This document shows positions 51,679-61,680 of a stretch of DNA of 64,000 bases, in pieces (the first letter of the stretch is position 1; every line of letters begins with the position of its first letter). The notes under the pieces were generated by a model that was not told where the DNA came from, searched no databases, and saw only the letters and a list, made by a program, of their open reading frames with translations. Position numbers and translations under genes: made by a program. The DNA is taken from NCBI GenBank assembly GCA_030706405.1, contig JAUZOO010000001.1, forward strand, positions 329,762 to 393,761. The letters run 5' to 3'. The stretch is from Bacteroidota bacterium. Lineage in GTDB: Bacteria > Bacteroidota > Bacteroidia > Bacteroidales > JAAUTT01.

Positions 51679-51702
51679 ATTATGTTCCACGTGGAACATA
51701 AT
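51679..51702. other. parS centromere site 2
   Basis: A second exact TGTTCCACGTGGAACA at 51683-51698, within a perfect 24-bp palindrome. It lies 123 bp from site 1, just before ade. Confidence 0.9.
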
Positions 51703-51715
51703 TTATTAAAATGAT

Positions 51716-53347
51716 ATGGTGAAAAGTGTAAGAGGAAATATTGTGGATGTTTTTACGTCTAAAATATTTTTTGGCGAAGTGATTATTGAAGAAGGTCGTA
51801 TTCGATCTATTGAAAAAATAGGTCCTTTTGTGGATAGGGAGTTATATGTTTTACCAGGTTTGGTTGATGCTCATGTGCACATAGAGAGTTCTATGCTTGT
51901 TCCTGTAAATTTTGCAACGGTTGCTGTTAAGCATGGGACGGTTGCTGTAGTTTCGGATCCTCACGAGATTGGTAATGTTTTGGGTGTAGAAGGGATGAAG
52001 TTTATGATACAGAATGGAAATCAATCCTTTTTGAAATTTTTTTGGGGAGTTCCTTCCTGTGTTCCCGCTACTTCGTTTGAGAGTTCTGGAGCAGTAATAG
52101 ATAGCTTAAGCGTAGAAAGTTTGCTTCAAGCTTATAATTTTGTATCTCTTTCAGAAGTGATGAATTTTCCGGGAGTAGTTAATAGAGAAAGGGAAATGAT
52201 GTGCAAAATTGAAACAGCTTTGAAATATAACAAACGAATTGATGGGCATGCACCAGGATTGTCCGGCATTGATTTGGAAAAATATGCGACTGCTGGGATT
52301 TCAACCGATCACGAGTGTTCTTCAATTGAAGAAGCAGAAGAGAAAATTGGTTTTGGGATTAAAATTCAAATTCGAGAAGGCAGTTCTGCTAAGAATTTTG
52401 ATGCACTTTATCCTCTAATTGATAAATATCCAGATATGGTAATGCTTTGTTGCGACGATATTCATCCTGAGGATCTGATACAGGGACATATAAATAGGCT
52501 GCTGGCGTTAGGTATTTCTAAGGGTGTTGATATTTTCAAACTTTTGCGCGCGGCTACGGTTAATCCCGTGAACCACTATGGACTTAATGTGGGACTTTTA
52601 CGGGTTGGAGATTCTGCAGATTTCATTCTTGTAAAGGATTTAAAATCGTTCAAAATTTTTCAGACTTGGATTGATGGAAAGTGTGTTTACAGTGAATCTC
52701 AGAATTTGGAAGCTGGATATACAACAGAATTTATTAATAGGTTTATTACATATACAATTTATACCAATGATTTGAAAATCATAAATACATTTCGGAATTA
52801 TAGAGTAATTGAGGTGTTGGATGGAGAGCTTATTACAAAATCATTGATTGTTAAAAATATGTCTTCTGAACCATATTTAGAATCTGATATTGTAAATGAT
52901 TGTTTAAAAATTGTGGTTGTAAACCGTTACAAGAAAGAAAAACCAGCGATTGGTTTTGTGAAGAACTTCGGATTGAAGCGTGGTGCTATTTCGAGTAGTG
53001 TAGCTCATGATAGTCATAATATTATTGCTATTGGGGTGGATGATAATGATATTATGAATGCTATTACATCTATTATGGATTTAAAGGGAGGCATTTCGGT
53101 CGTTGATGATGATCAATTTTTGACTCTTCCTCTTCCTGTAGCTGGATTGATGTCAATGGAATCTGCTGAAATTGTTGCAGATACTTATCTTCGATTGAAT
53201 AAGAAAGTAAAGGATTTGGGTTCAACGTTAAGTTCGCCATTTATGACAATGTCTTTTTTGGCTTTGTTAGTTATTCCTGAGTTAAAGATTAGTGATAAGG
53301 GTTTATTTGATGTTACTAAATTTCAGTTAATGGATTTATTTGTATAA
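51716..53347 (+). CDS. ade: Adenine deaminase
   Basis: A 543-residue amidohydrolase that deaminates adenine to hypoxanthine in purine salvage. The metal motif HxH is in DAHVHIESSM (about residue 52), followed by SDPHEIGNVLG, the Glu of the EVMNFPGVV segment, DGHAPGLSGIDL and DHECSS. CCDDIHPEDL carries the later metal Asp. The C-terminal domain includes AHDSHNIIAIGVDD. It is directly behind parS site 2, and uvrC begins 5 bp after it. Confidence 0.95.
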   Translation: MVKSVRGNIVDVFTSKIFFGEVIIEEGRIRSIEKIGPFVDRELYVLPGLVDAHVHIESSMLVPVNFATVAVKHGTVAVVSDPHEIGNVLGVEGMKFMIQNGNQSFLKFFWGVPSCVPATSFESSGAVIDSLSVESLLQAYNFVSLSEVMNFPGVVNREREMMCKIETALKYNKRIDGHAPGLSGIDLEKYATAGISTDHECSSIEEAEEKIGFGIKIQIREGSSAKNFDALYPLIDKYPDMVMLCCDDIHPEDLIQGHINRLLALGISKGVDIFKLLRAATVNPVNHYGLNVGLLRVGDSADFILVKDLKSFKIFQTWIDGKCVYSESQNLEAGYTTEFINRFITYTIYTNDLKIINTFRNYRVIEVLDGELITKSLIVKNMSSEPYLESDIVNDCLKIVVVNRYKKEKPAIGFVKNFGLKRGAISSSVAHDSHNIIAIGVDDNDIMNAITSIMDLKGGISVVDDDQFLTLPLPVAGLMSMESAEIVADTYLRLNKKVKDLGSTLSSPFMTMSFLALLVIPELKISDKGLFDVTKFQLMDLFV

Positions 53348-53352
53348 TTTTT

Positions 53353-55152
53353 ATGGATAAAATCGACTATTTAAATAATATACTTCAAGGGCTTCCCGAA
53401 GGACCTGGTGTTTATCAGTTTTTTAATGGACAGGAGCAAATTATTTATGTTGGCAAAGCTAAAAATTTGAAAAGAAGGGTTTCTTCCTATTTTCAAAAAT
53501 CTCACCACGATAGTGCCAAGGTTCGGGTAATGGTGAATAAAATATGCAATATTCGTTATATTTTGGTTGATACAGAATCTGATGCTTTGCTTTTGGAAAA
53601 TAATCTAATAAAAAAATATAAGCCCCGTTATAATGTTTTACTTAAAGACGATAAAACATATCCGTGGATATGTGTGAAAAGTGAGCAGTTTCCTCGTGTT
53701 TTTTCTACACGTAATTTGGTTAAAGACGGTTCAGTTTATTTTGGTCCTTATACTTCTGTGGTTATGGTTCGGACTTTACTTGAATTGATTCGCAAGCTTT
53801 TTCAACTCCGAACTTGCAGTCTGCCGTTATCGTATCAGAATATTTGTTTAGGTAAGTTTAAGGTTTGTCTGGAGTACCATATTGGAAATTGTAAAGGACC
53901 ATGCGTAGGGGAACAATCGGAGGCGGAATATAATCAGTCAATAACACAAATTAAAGATATTCTGAGAGGAAATATTCATCAAGTGGTGTTATACTTGAAG
54001 GATTTAATGCTTAAATATGCAAACGAATATCGTTTTGAAGATGCAGAAACTGTAAGACAAAAAATTGAAATTATTGAAAAATTTCAAAGTAAATCCACGG
54101 TTGTAAGTGCTTCTATAAATAATGTGGATGTATTTTCGTTGATAGAAGAGAAGAATGTTGCAATTGTTAATTTTATTAAAGTTATGAATGGTGCTATCAT
54201 TCAGGCTCATACTATTGAATTGGTAAAACGTTTGGATGAAGATAAGGAAGAACTTTTATCTCTGGCTATTGCTGACATTCGGGAACGATTTCAAAGTCTT
54301 TCGAGGGAGATTTTGATTCCTTTTCCTATCGATTTTGAAATTTTTGGAGTTACCATAACTATACCAAAAATAGGAGATAAGAAGAAATTACTTGAATTAT
54401 CAGAGCGGAATGCAAAGTATTATTTGCTGGAACGAAATCGTCATATTGAAAAGACGAATCCCGAAAAACGCGTTGAACGAATTATGGAGACTATGAAAAG
54501 GGATTTACATCTAAATGAGTTTCCCCTTCACATAGAATGTTTTGATAACTCCAATATCCAGGGAACTCATCCTGTTGCATCCTGTGTGGTATTTAAAAAT
54601 GGTCGTCCATCCAAATCTGATTATCGTCATTTTAACATTAAAACGGTTGAAGGTCCTAACGATTTTGCTTCTATGGAGGAAATTATATTTCGTCGGTATA
54701 AACGCTTATTAGATGAGGGCATTTCTCTGCCTCAGCTGATTGTTATTGATGGGGGAAAAGGGCAACTTCATGCTGCGATAAATAGTATTGAAAAACTTGA
54801 AATTTATGGAAAGGTCGCTATAATTGGTATAGCTAAACGATTGGAGGAAATTTATTTTCCGGGAGATTCAGTTCCTATTTATCTTGATAAACAGTCGGAA
54901 ACCTTAAAAGTTATTCAGCATATCCGAAATGAGGCGCATAGGTTTGGCATTACTTTTCACCGTAATAAACGCTCTAAATCGATGGCTAATTCTGCCTTGG
55001 ATGGAATCCTTGGTATAGGCAATAAAACAGTAGAACTTCTTTACAATAAATATGCATCCATTTCAAATATGAAAAAGGTACCTGTTTCTGAGTTGGAAGA
55101 GTTAATTGGAAAGAAGCGAACGGAAATCCTGTTGAAGTATTTTGAGAGTTAG
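53353..55152 (+). CDS. uvrC: UvrABC excinuclease subunit C
   Basis: 599 residues. It makes the two incisions in nucleotide-excision repair. The GIY-YIG nuclease is at the N-terminus (GVYQFF...IIYVGKAKNLKRRVSSYF). The UVR domain near residue 210-245 is YANEYRFEDAETVRQKIEII. The RNase H-like C-terminal nuclease has HIECFDNSNIQGTHPVASCV and LIVIDGGKGQL. The tail is a helix-hairpin-helix (LDGILGIGNKTVELLY). It starts 5 bp after ade. Confidence 0.96.
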   Translation: MDKIDYLNNILQGLPEGPGVYQFFNGQEQIIYVGKAKNLKRRVSSYFQKSHHDSAKVRVMVNKICNIRYILVDTESDALLLENNLIKKYKPRYNVLLKDDKTYPWICVKSEQFPRVFSTRNLVKDGSVYFGPYTSVVMVRTLLELIRKLFQLRTCSLPLSYQNICLGKFKVCLEYHIGNCKGPCVGEQSEAEYNQSITQIKDILRGNIHQVVLYLKDLMLKYANEYRFEDAETVRQKIEIIEKFQSKSTVVSASINNVDVFSLIEEKNVAIVNFIKVMNGAIIQAHTIELVKRLDEDKEELLSLAIADIRERFQSLSREILIPFPIDFEIFGVTITIPKIGDKKKLLELSERNAKYYLLERNRHIEKTNPEKRVERIMETMKRDLHLNEFPLHIECFDNSNIQGTHPVASCVVFKNGRPSKSDYRHFNIKTVEGPNDFASMEEIIFRRYKRLLDEGISLPQLIVIDGGKGQLHAAINSIEKLEIYGKVAIIGIAKRLEEIYFPGDSVPIYLDKQSETLKVIQHIRNEAHRFGITFHRNKRSKSMANSALDGILGIGNKTVELLYNKYASISNMKKVPVSELEELIGKKRTEILLKYFES

Positions 55153-55162
55153 CTTCAGAAGT

Positions 55163-56137
55163 TTATTTGTTCCGTTCAATTGTGTAATTTACGAATTCTT
55201 TAAGTGAAGATTTAACTTCCGAGTCTGGATATACTGACAGTAAATTCATTGCTTTATTTTTATAATCATACATCATATTGGAAGCGTATTCCAGACCTCC
55301 TTTTGAAATTACAAAATCGATAACATATTTTACTTTATCAGAATTTTTATAATGCTTACTTATAGTTCGTAAAATGTGTTTTCTTTCAGTTTTAGTTGAA
55401 GTCTCCAGTGCATATATGAGCGGAAGTGTAAATTTTTTTTCTTTAATATCGTTTCCTGTAGGCTTTCCAATAATGCCTTTTGTTTGGTAGTCGAATAAGT
55501 CGTCTTTTATTTGAAATGCAATTCCGACATATTCTCCAAACATTTTCATCCGATTAACCGTTTCTTCATCACAACCAACCGATTTTGCTCCGCTTGCCGA
55601 ACATGCAGCAATGAGGGTTGCTGTTTTTTTACGGATAATTTCGAAGTATTGTTCGCGGGTGATGTCCAATGTACGTGAGCGCTGAATCTGCAAAAGTTCG
55701 CCTTCGCTCATTTCACGTACTGCTTCTGATACAATTTCCAGAAGGTCGTAAGCTTTGTGATCGACCGAAAGTAATAGGCCTTTTGCGAGTAAATAATCGC
55801 CCATGAGAACGGCAACTTTCGATTTCCATAGAGCGTTGATGGAAAAGAAACCCCGTCTTTCGTACGATTCGTCTACTACGTCGTCGTGTACCAAGGTTGC
55901 AGTGTGAAGTAATTCTATGAGGGAGGCAGCAGTATAAGTAGCATCGGTTACTTCTCCGTTGAGTTTTGCCGAAAGAAAAACGAACATAGGTCGCATCTGT
56001 TTCCCTTTTCTCCGAAGAAGATAATTGACAATGATATTAAGAAGTGGCACATTGCTTTTCATTGAAGATTTAAAGATGCTATCGAAATGTAACATCTCGT
56101 TTTTGATTGGTGCCTGAATTTTATCGAGAACTGCCAT
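55163..56137 (-). CDS. Polyprenyl diphosphate synthase
   Basis: A 324-residue trans-isoprenyl diphosphate synthase, probably making the octaprenyl-type side chain for quinones from IPP (the product of the MEP pathway that IspG serves). The first Asp-rich motif is LVHDDVVDES and the second IKDDLFDYQ. LRRKGKQMRPMFVFLSA is the substrate-binding RP region. Chain length cannot be told from sequence. Its 3' end converges on uvrC with a 10-bp gap. A TATATTTG-type element lies at 56179-56186. Confidence 0.93.
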   Translation of the reverse strand: MAVLDKIQAPIKNEMLHFDSIFKSSMKSNVPLLNIIVNYLLRRKGKQMRPMFVFLSAKLNGEVTDATYTAASLIELLHTATLVHDDVVDESYERRGFFSINALWKSKVAVLMGDYLLAKGLLLSVDHKAYDLLEIVSEAVREMSEGELLQIQRSRTLDITREQYFEIIRKKTATLIAACSASGAKSVGCDEETVNRMKMFGEYVGIAFQIKDDLFDYQTKGIIGKPTGNDIKEKKFTLPLIYALETSTKTERKHILRTISKHYKNSDKVKYVIDFVISKGGLEYASNMMYDYKNKAMNLLSVYPDSEVKSSLKEFVNYTIERNK

Positions 56138-56178
56138 TTAAAATGCGTTATACTGATGTGTTATCAGCGTGTGAAATA

Positions 56179-56186
56179 CAAATATA
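56179..56186 (-). promoter_or_regulatory. -7 element of the polyprenyl synthase gene
   Basis: The minus strand reads TATATTTG (TAnnTTTG), 42 bp upstream of the start. Confidence 0.45.
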
Positions 56187-56355
56187 TCCGAAAATATTAA
56201 ACAACGATATGTTGTCTTATTTTATAATCTGGCAAATATAAGCTAACATCTTCTCTATTGTGCCAGCCAGGGAGATTAATTTTGTGTAATTAGATTTTAC
56301 CTCCTGATATATTTATATATTTGTATTTGATTAATATGTAATAGATTATATAAGT

Positions 56356-56652
56356 ATGAATTTTAAAGACTTAACCCCTGAGCAATTAGAAAATGCAGCA
56401 AATATGCTCAAAGCGATTGCTCATCCGGTACGTATTGCTATCTTGAATTATCTTGAAGATGGCAAGAAGCTTACGGTAACCGAAATTCACGAAATGCTCA
56501 ATATGGAGCAGTCTACTACTTCGCATCATTTGGGAATTTTGAAGGATAAGGGGGTACTGGCTTCAAAAAGGGAGGGAAAGAATACCTATTATTTTTTGAA
56601 GCATAATAACTTAGCTAACATTATCGATTGTGTGAGCAAATGCCAGAGTTAG
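56356..56652 (+). CDS. ArsR-family winged-helix regulator
   Basis: A 98-residue single winged helix-turn-helix. The family pattern LKAIAHPVRIAILNYLEDG is followed by the recognition helix TVTEIHEMLNMEQSTTSHHLGILKDKGVL and the wing REGKNTYYFL. The metal-binding ELCVCDL motif of metal-sensing ArsR proteins is absent, so the signal is unknown. It stands alone between the prenyl synthase and polA. Confidence 0.88.
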   Translation: MNFKDLTPEQLENAANMLKAIAHPVRIAILNYLEDGKKLTVTEIHEMLNMEQSTTSHHLGILKDKGVLASKREGKNTYYFLKHNNLANIIDCVSKCQS

Positions 56653-56787
56653 GTTTATATTTTGAGATGATATCTTGTGCGATCTGTTTTGACTTTTATT
56701 TAAAATACTTTATTTTTTGTGAAGCACGATGATGTTAAATTTTTTTCTTTTTGGTAAAGCCCTTACCTTGTAATAAATTTTTTAGAC

Positions 56788-59553
56788 ATGTCCGGCGAAA
56801 AAAAACTGTTTCTTCTCGATGCTTATGCATTGATTTATCGTTCATATTACGCTTTTATTAAAAACCCTATGTATAATGCCGAAGGTTTGAACACTTCGTG
56901 CATTTTTGGTTTTGTAAACACGCTGGAAGAGGTTTTAACCAAAGAAAAGCCAACACATATTGCCGTTGCCTTTGATCCGGCTGGCCCTAATTTCCGTCAT
57001 CAATTATATCCGGAATATAAAGCCAATAGAGATGAAACTCCTGAGGATATTCGTAAGTCTATTCCTTACATAAAGGATATACTTAAGGCCTATGGAATTC
57101 CAATCCTCCAGGTGGATGGCTTTGAAGCCGACGATGTTATCGGTACTCTTGCAAAAAAGGCTGAGGCTGATGGGTATCAGGTTTACATGATGACTCCGGA
57201 TAAGGATTATATTCAATTATTATCCGAAAATATATTTATTTATAAACCAAGTCGTTTTGGTAATGGGATAGAAGTTATTGATGTGGTTAAGGCTTGTGAT
57301 AGCTTTAAACTTTTACAACCTGAGCAGTTTATCGATATTTTGGCATTGATGGGAGATACTTCTGATAATATTCCTGGAGCTCCAGGGGTGGGAGAGAAGA
57401 CTGCTATTAAATTGGTTGGAGAATTTCAGTCTGTTGAAAATTTGTTTGATAACATTCCTCTAATTAAAGGAAAACTTAAAGATATTATTGTCAATAATAA
57501 GGAAAAAATTGAGATATCTAAGAAATTAGCCCGTATTGACACTTTGGTTCCTTTGGAAGTTTCAGAAGAAGAATTGATCGTTTCAAAACCTGATTTAGAA
57601 CAAATAAAAAGACTTTTTCTATATTTGAACTTTAAGAATATTGAAAAGAGGGTTTTATCCAGATATAACACCGAGCGTGTTGTTCAAAATACTTTGTTTG
57701 ACTTGCCGGTAGCTTCCTCATCTGCGATGGTAAATAATTTTGCCACTATAGAAACTACACCTCATACTTATTATTTAGTTGATAATTATGAAAAAAGAAA
57801 CGATTTAATTAAGAATTTACTTGAAATAGATGCTTTTTGTTTTGATACGGAGACTACTTCCTTGGATGTTCTGCAATCACAAATCGTTGGGATGTCTTTT
57901 TCGTGGAAAAAAGGTGAAGCTTATTATGTCTCAATTCCTGCTGACCAAAATGAGGCTAGGAAAATTATTTATGAGTTTAAATCAATTTTTGTAAACGATA
58001 GCGTTTTAAAGATAGGGCAGAATATAAAATTCGATATATTAGCTTTAAAGAATTATGGAATTGAAGTAAAAGGTAAAATTTTTGATACCATGCTTGCCCA
58101 TTATCTTTTGCAACCGGAGCTTCGCCATAATATGAATTTTTTATCAGAGCAATATCTTAATTATACTCCTGTTCATATCAAAGAACTTATTGGACAGAAA
58201 GGAAGGCATCAGTTGAATATGCGAAATGTTCCTGCTGAGAAAATTAAGGAATATGCTGCTGAAGATGCTGATGTTACCTGGCAGTTGAAAGATATTCTCG
58301 AAAAAGATTTAGTTAATGCTGAGCTTAATACATTGGCAGAATCGTTGGAGATGCCACTTGTTTTAGTTTTAGCAGACATGGAGTTTGCTGGAGTCTCGTT
58401 AAATACTGAGGCGTTAAAGGATTCGGCGGAAATTCTCAGGAATGATATTATTGAGCTTGAGACGAAGATTATTTCTATAGCTGGTATCGATTTTAACATT
58501 TCATCTCCCAAACAGCTTGGAGAGGTTTTATTTGAAAGGTTAAACATCGATCCCAATGCCAAAAAGACTAAAACGAAGCAATATTCGACCAATGAAGAAG
58601 TTCTTGCGCAACTCGCCGACCGGCATGAAATTATTCCTATTATTTTGGAATACCGTGGGTTGCGTAAGTTGTTGTCTACATATGTTGAAGCCTTGCCTAA
58701 GATGATTAACCCAAATACTGGGAAAATTCATACTTCTTTTAATCAGGCTGTTGCTTCTACCGGACGTTTGAGTTCCAACGACCCTAACCTCCAGAATATT
58801 CCTATCCGAGAAGAACGTGGACGCGAAATTCGCCGGGCTTTTGTTCCATCTGCAGAAGATTATGTTTTGCTTTCGGCCGACTATTCGCAAATTGAGTTAC
58901 GTATCATGGCTCATATGAGTAAGGATCCAAATATGTTGGAAGCTTTTCGGCAGAATACGGATATCCATACGTCAACTGCGGCTAAAATTTATGGTGTTCA
59001 ACCCGAAAATGTTTCACGTGAAATGCGGAGTAAGGCAAAAACTGCCAATTTTGGGATTATCTATGGAATTTCAGCATTCGGTTTGTCACAGCGGTTAAAT
59101 ATTCCCCGAAAAGAAGCTGCTGAACTTATTGAAGGGTATTTTAAAAGCTTCCCTGGAGTAAAACGGTACATGGATGATAGCATTAATTTGGCTCGTGAAA
59201 AGGGCTATGTGGAAACCATTATGGGAAGAAAACGCATTTTACCGGATATAAATTCAAATAATGCAACTGTACGAGGCATGGCTGAGCGGAATGCGATTAA
59301 TTCCCCAATTCAAGGCTCTGCTGCGGATATAATAAAGTTGGCAATGATAAATATTCACCGACAGATGAAACGCCGAAATTTGTGTTCAAAAATGATACTT
59401 CAGGTACATGACGAATTGGTGTTCGATGTTTTTATGCCCGAACTAAAGATTGTGAAGGAGATTGTAAAGTACGAGATGGAAAATGCCGTGAAATTTGATA
59501 TACCTCTATTAGTTGAAATGGGTATGGGCAAAAACTGGCTCGAAGCTCATTAA
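56788..59553 (+). CDS. polA: DNA polymerase I
   Basis: 921 residues with all three domains. The 5'-3' nuclease (1 to about 290) has LDAYALIYRSYYAF and GFEADDVIGTLA. The 3'-5' exonuclease (about 335-510) keeps its DxE at FDTETTS (about residue 353) and so is probably active. The polymerase domain has STGRLSSNDPNLQNIPIR, LSADYSQIELR, the O-helix RSKAKTANFGIIYGIS and QVHDELVF. Unlike many phyla, the proofreading domain is not degenerate. A parS-like sequence lies within its coding region at 59010. Confidence 0.97.
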   Translation: MSGEKKLFLLDAYALIYRSYYAFIKNPMYNAEGLNTSCIFGFVNTLEEVLTKEKPTHIAVAFDPAGPNFRHQLYPEYKANRDETPEDIRKSIPYIKDILKAYGIPILQVDGFEADDVIGTLAKKAEADGYQVYMMTPDKDYIQLLSENIFIYKPSRFGNGIEVIDVVKACDSFKLLQPEQFIDILALMGDTSDNIPGAPGVGEKTAIKLVGEFQSVENLFDNIPLIKGKLKDIIVNNKEKIEISKKLARIDTLVPLEVSEEELIVSKPDLEQIKRLFLYLNFKNIEKRVLSRYNTERVVQNTLFDLPVASSSAMVNNFATIETTPHTYYLVDNYEKRNDLIKNLLEIDAFCFDTETTSLDVLQSQIVGMSFSWKKGEAYYVSIPADQNEARKIIYEFKSIFVNDSVLKIGQNIKFDILALKNYGIEVKGKIFDTMLAHYLLQPELRHNMNFLSEQYLNYTPVHIKELIGQKGRHQLNMRNVPAEKIKEYAAEDADVTWQLKDILEKDLVNAELNTLAESLEMPLVLVLADMEFAGVSLNTEALKDSAEILRNDIIELETKIISIAGIDFNISSPKQLGEVLFERLNIDPNAKKTKTKQYSTNEEVLAQLADRHEIIPIILEYRGLRKLLSTYVEALPKMINPNTGKIHTSFNQAVASTGRLSSNDPNLQNIPIREERGREIRRAFVPSAEDYVLLSADYSQIELRIMAHMSKDPNMLEAFRQNTDIHTSTAAKIYGVQPENVSREMRSKAKTANFGIIYGISAFGLSQRLNIPRKEAAELIEGYFKSFPGVKRYMDDSINLAREKGYVETIMGRKRILPDINSNNATVRGMAERNAINSPIQGSAADIIKLAMINIHRQMKRRNLCSKMILQVHDELVFDVFMPELKIVKEIVKYEMENAVKFDIPLLVEMGMGKNWLEAH
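59010..59025. other. parS-like sequence inside polA
   Basis: TGTTTCACGTGAAATG matches the canonical parS TGTTTCACGTGAAACA at 14 of 16 positions. It encodes polA residues, so it may be coincidental or a weaker ParB site. Confidence 0.4.
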
Positions 59554-59557
59554 TTAA

Positions 59558-59590
59558 TAGTTTCACTAATTTTTTTAATTAGTGAAACTA
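59558..59590. terminator. Bidirectional terminator between polA and the S41 peptidase gene
   Basis: TAGTTTCACTAATT (59558-59571) pairs perfectly with AATTAGTGAAACTA (59577-59590). The right arm lies in the last codons of the peptidase gene, whose stop begins at 59575-59577. Confidence 0.8.
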
Positions 59591-61272
59591 TAATTTCGAG
59601 CTAACGAAGGTTTATCAATGCCTTGTAGAATATGGCTATATCGTTTTTTATCTGTAATAATTTCAAGAGCTTTAGCTACCAAAGGATCTGTTTTCATTGA
59701 AATTTGAATTTTCCCACGTTGATAGTAGTAACGGCTTGCTATTTCTTCTTCAATTAATTCGATAATTTCTTTTTTGTTTTTTTCGAAATCATTGATTTTA
59801 TCGTGGGCTAGTTTTTTGGCAAGGGCTTCGAATTCTGCTTTTGCCCCTTCCATATATTTTTCTTTGACAGCAGTTTCCTTTAATTTATCCAATGTTTCCT
59901 CGCTATCAGTTTTATAATCAAAATTTTTTGTTTTTAGAAATTCTATAAAGTCGGTATAATCCTGATTCGTAAATTTAAAATTAGCGATTGTTGGAATCGA
60001 CTCATGTCTGAGTACATATTGCGTTGCGTAATCGAATATAAAATATTTTGAATAAAGATTATAAGCTAGTTTACTTAAAATATCAGGTTTAATTTCGATG
60101 TCGGGTAAAATTCCTCCTCCATCGAGGACATTTCGTCCGTTTTTAGTTTTAAATGCGTGCATCAGAGAATCGGGGATTCGCCCTGCGATGCCGTTACCGT
60201 TGCGGTGGGAATAGTCCATTGCCTGAATGCATCGTCCGCTAGGTGTGTAGTATTTCGCAGTAGTTACTTTAAGTTTAGTATTGTAACTTAAGGAACGAGT
60301 GGTTTGTACAAGCCCTTTTCCGTATGTGCGCTGTCCAATAATTACAGCTCTGTCTAAATCTTGGAGTGCCCCGGAAACTATTTCTGCAGCCGAAGCGGAG
60401 TTTTTATTAACCATTACTACTAACGGGATGTTTTTATCAATAGCTTGATTTTTTGTTGTGTATGTTACATTCCATTGTTTTACTTTCCCTTTGGTGTTAA
60501 GAATAACCTGTCCCTTATCAACAAAGAGATTAAGAATATTGATTGCCTCGACAAGTAATCCCCCCGGATTTCCTCGTAAATCAAGTATTATAGATTTGGC
60601 CCCTTGTTTTTTTAACTCTATTAATGCATTTTTTACTTCAATATTTGCGTCTTCTGTAAAGCTTGATAGTTTAATATAACCGATGTTTGATTTTATAAGT
60701 CCAAAATAAGGAATATTGGAGATCGTAATTTTTTCGCGGATTAATGTTTTTCTTATGATTGTAGTGTCTCCAGGTCTTTTGATTAAAAGTTCAATTGATG
60801 AACTTAGATTTCCTTTTAATGTTTCTGTTACATCTTCTGAATTTTTGGAAATGGGCGATTTGCCATTTATTTCATAAATAATATCGCCGGCTTTTAACCC
60901 TGCTTTTTGTGCAGGAGAGCCTTCATATGTATAGTTTATAATGATTGAATTTTCGCTTCTTCTTACTGATGCTCCGATTCCGCCATATTCTCCGGTCGTT
61001 ATAAATTTATAATTGTCAAGCTCTGCTTCCGGAATAAAAACCGTGTAAGGGTCGAGGGTGCTAAGCATTGATTTTATACTGGTATTGATTAATTTTTCAG
61101 GATCGGTTTCATCTACATAGTAAAGATTAACTTCTTTGAACAGACTATAATAAATGTCGAGGCTTTTAAGAATTTTGAAATCGTTATTGGCAAATGCTAC
61201 AATTAGCATTAAGCATAGTGAAGATAACGAGATTGTTATAGATATTCTAAGTTTCGTCCAATATTTTTTCAT
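59575..61272 (-). CDS. S41-family C-terminal processing protease (CtpA-like)
   Basis: 565 residues. A single N-terminal membrane anchor (about 10-29) places it in the periplasm. The PDZ domain is about residues 85-170 (ASVRRSENSIIINYTYEGSPAQKAGLKAGDIIYEING). The catalytic Ser-Lys dyad is in NKNSASAAEIVSG (about S294) and GQRTYGKGLVQT (K319). The C-terminal extension of about 180 residues is usual in Bacteroidota. It processes envelope proteins from their C-termini. It follows yidD in the hemD-rnpA-yidD block. Confidence 0.93.
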   Translation of the reverse strand: MKKYWTKLRISITISLSSLCLMLIVAFANNDFKILKSLDIYYSLFKEVNLYYVDETDPEKLINTSIKSMLSTLDPYTVFIPEAELDNYKFITTGEYGGIGASVRRSENSIIINYTYEGSPAQKAGLKAGDIIYEINGKSPISKNSEDVTETLKGNLSSSIELLIKRPGDTTIIRKTLIREKITISNIPYFGLIKSNIGYIKLSSFTEDANIEVKNALIELKKQGAKSIILDLRGNPGGLLVEAINILNLFVDKGQVILNTKGKVKQWNVTYTTKNQAIDKNIPLVVMVNKNSASAAEIVSGALQDLDRAVIIGQRTYGKGLVQTTRSLSYNTKLKVTTAKYYTPSGRCIQAMDYSHRNGNGIAGRIPDSLMHAFKTKNGRNVLDGGGILPDIEIKPDILSKLAYNLYSKYFIFDYATQYVLRHESIPTIANFKFTNQDYTDFIEFLKTKNFDYKTDSEETLDKLKETAVKEKYMEGAKAEFEALAKKLAHDKINDFEKNKKEIIELIEEEIASRYYYQRGKIQISMKTDPLVAKALEIITDKKRYSHILQGIDKPSLARNYSFTN

Positions 61273-61407
61273 GGATGTTGTGAAAAGATTGGTCCTGGTT
61301 TATACTTATTTCAAATTTTATTTAGATTATTACTTAATGTTATATGGTATAAATAATTTTAATATAGTTGGTAATATCTAAATTTATATTCTATGATTAA
61401 ATTTTTT

Positions 61408-61680
61408 TCAAGGAACTGGGTCGTAACCATGCCCTCCCCATGGGTGACATGATAAAACTCTTTTTAAAGTGAGATATAATCCTTTAAATGGGCCATGTTT
61501 ACGAAAAGCTTCAATAGAGTAGTTTGAGCATGTAGGGTAGTAACGGCATTGCCGGCCAATAAATGGTGACAGAGTGTATTGGTAACCTTTTATAAGCACA
61601 ATGAAGAAATAGCTAAGCAGTTTCTTGAAGTTTTGATAAAATACGGTCAAAAATGATTTTGATTTTGTTTTCGAGCTCAT
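61408..61680 (-). CDS. yidD: Membrane protein insertion efficiency factor YidD
   Basis: About 90 residues, with the family core IKGYQYTLSPFIGRQCRYYPTCSNYSIEAFRKHGPFKG followed by LKRVLSCHPWGGHGYDPVP. YidD helps YidC insert proteins in the inner membrane. ATG 61680 makes it overlap rnpA by 68 bp; a later non-ATG start just before the conserved core is possible. The rnpA-yidD pair is classical. Confidence 0.9.
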   Translation of the reverse strand: MSSKTKSKSFLTVFYQNFKKLLSYFFIVLIKGYQYTLSPFIGRQCRYYPTCSNYSIEAFRKHGPFKGLYLTLKRVLSCHPWGGHGYDPVP

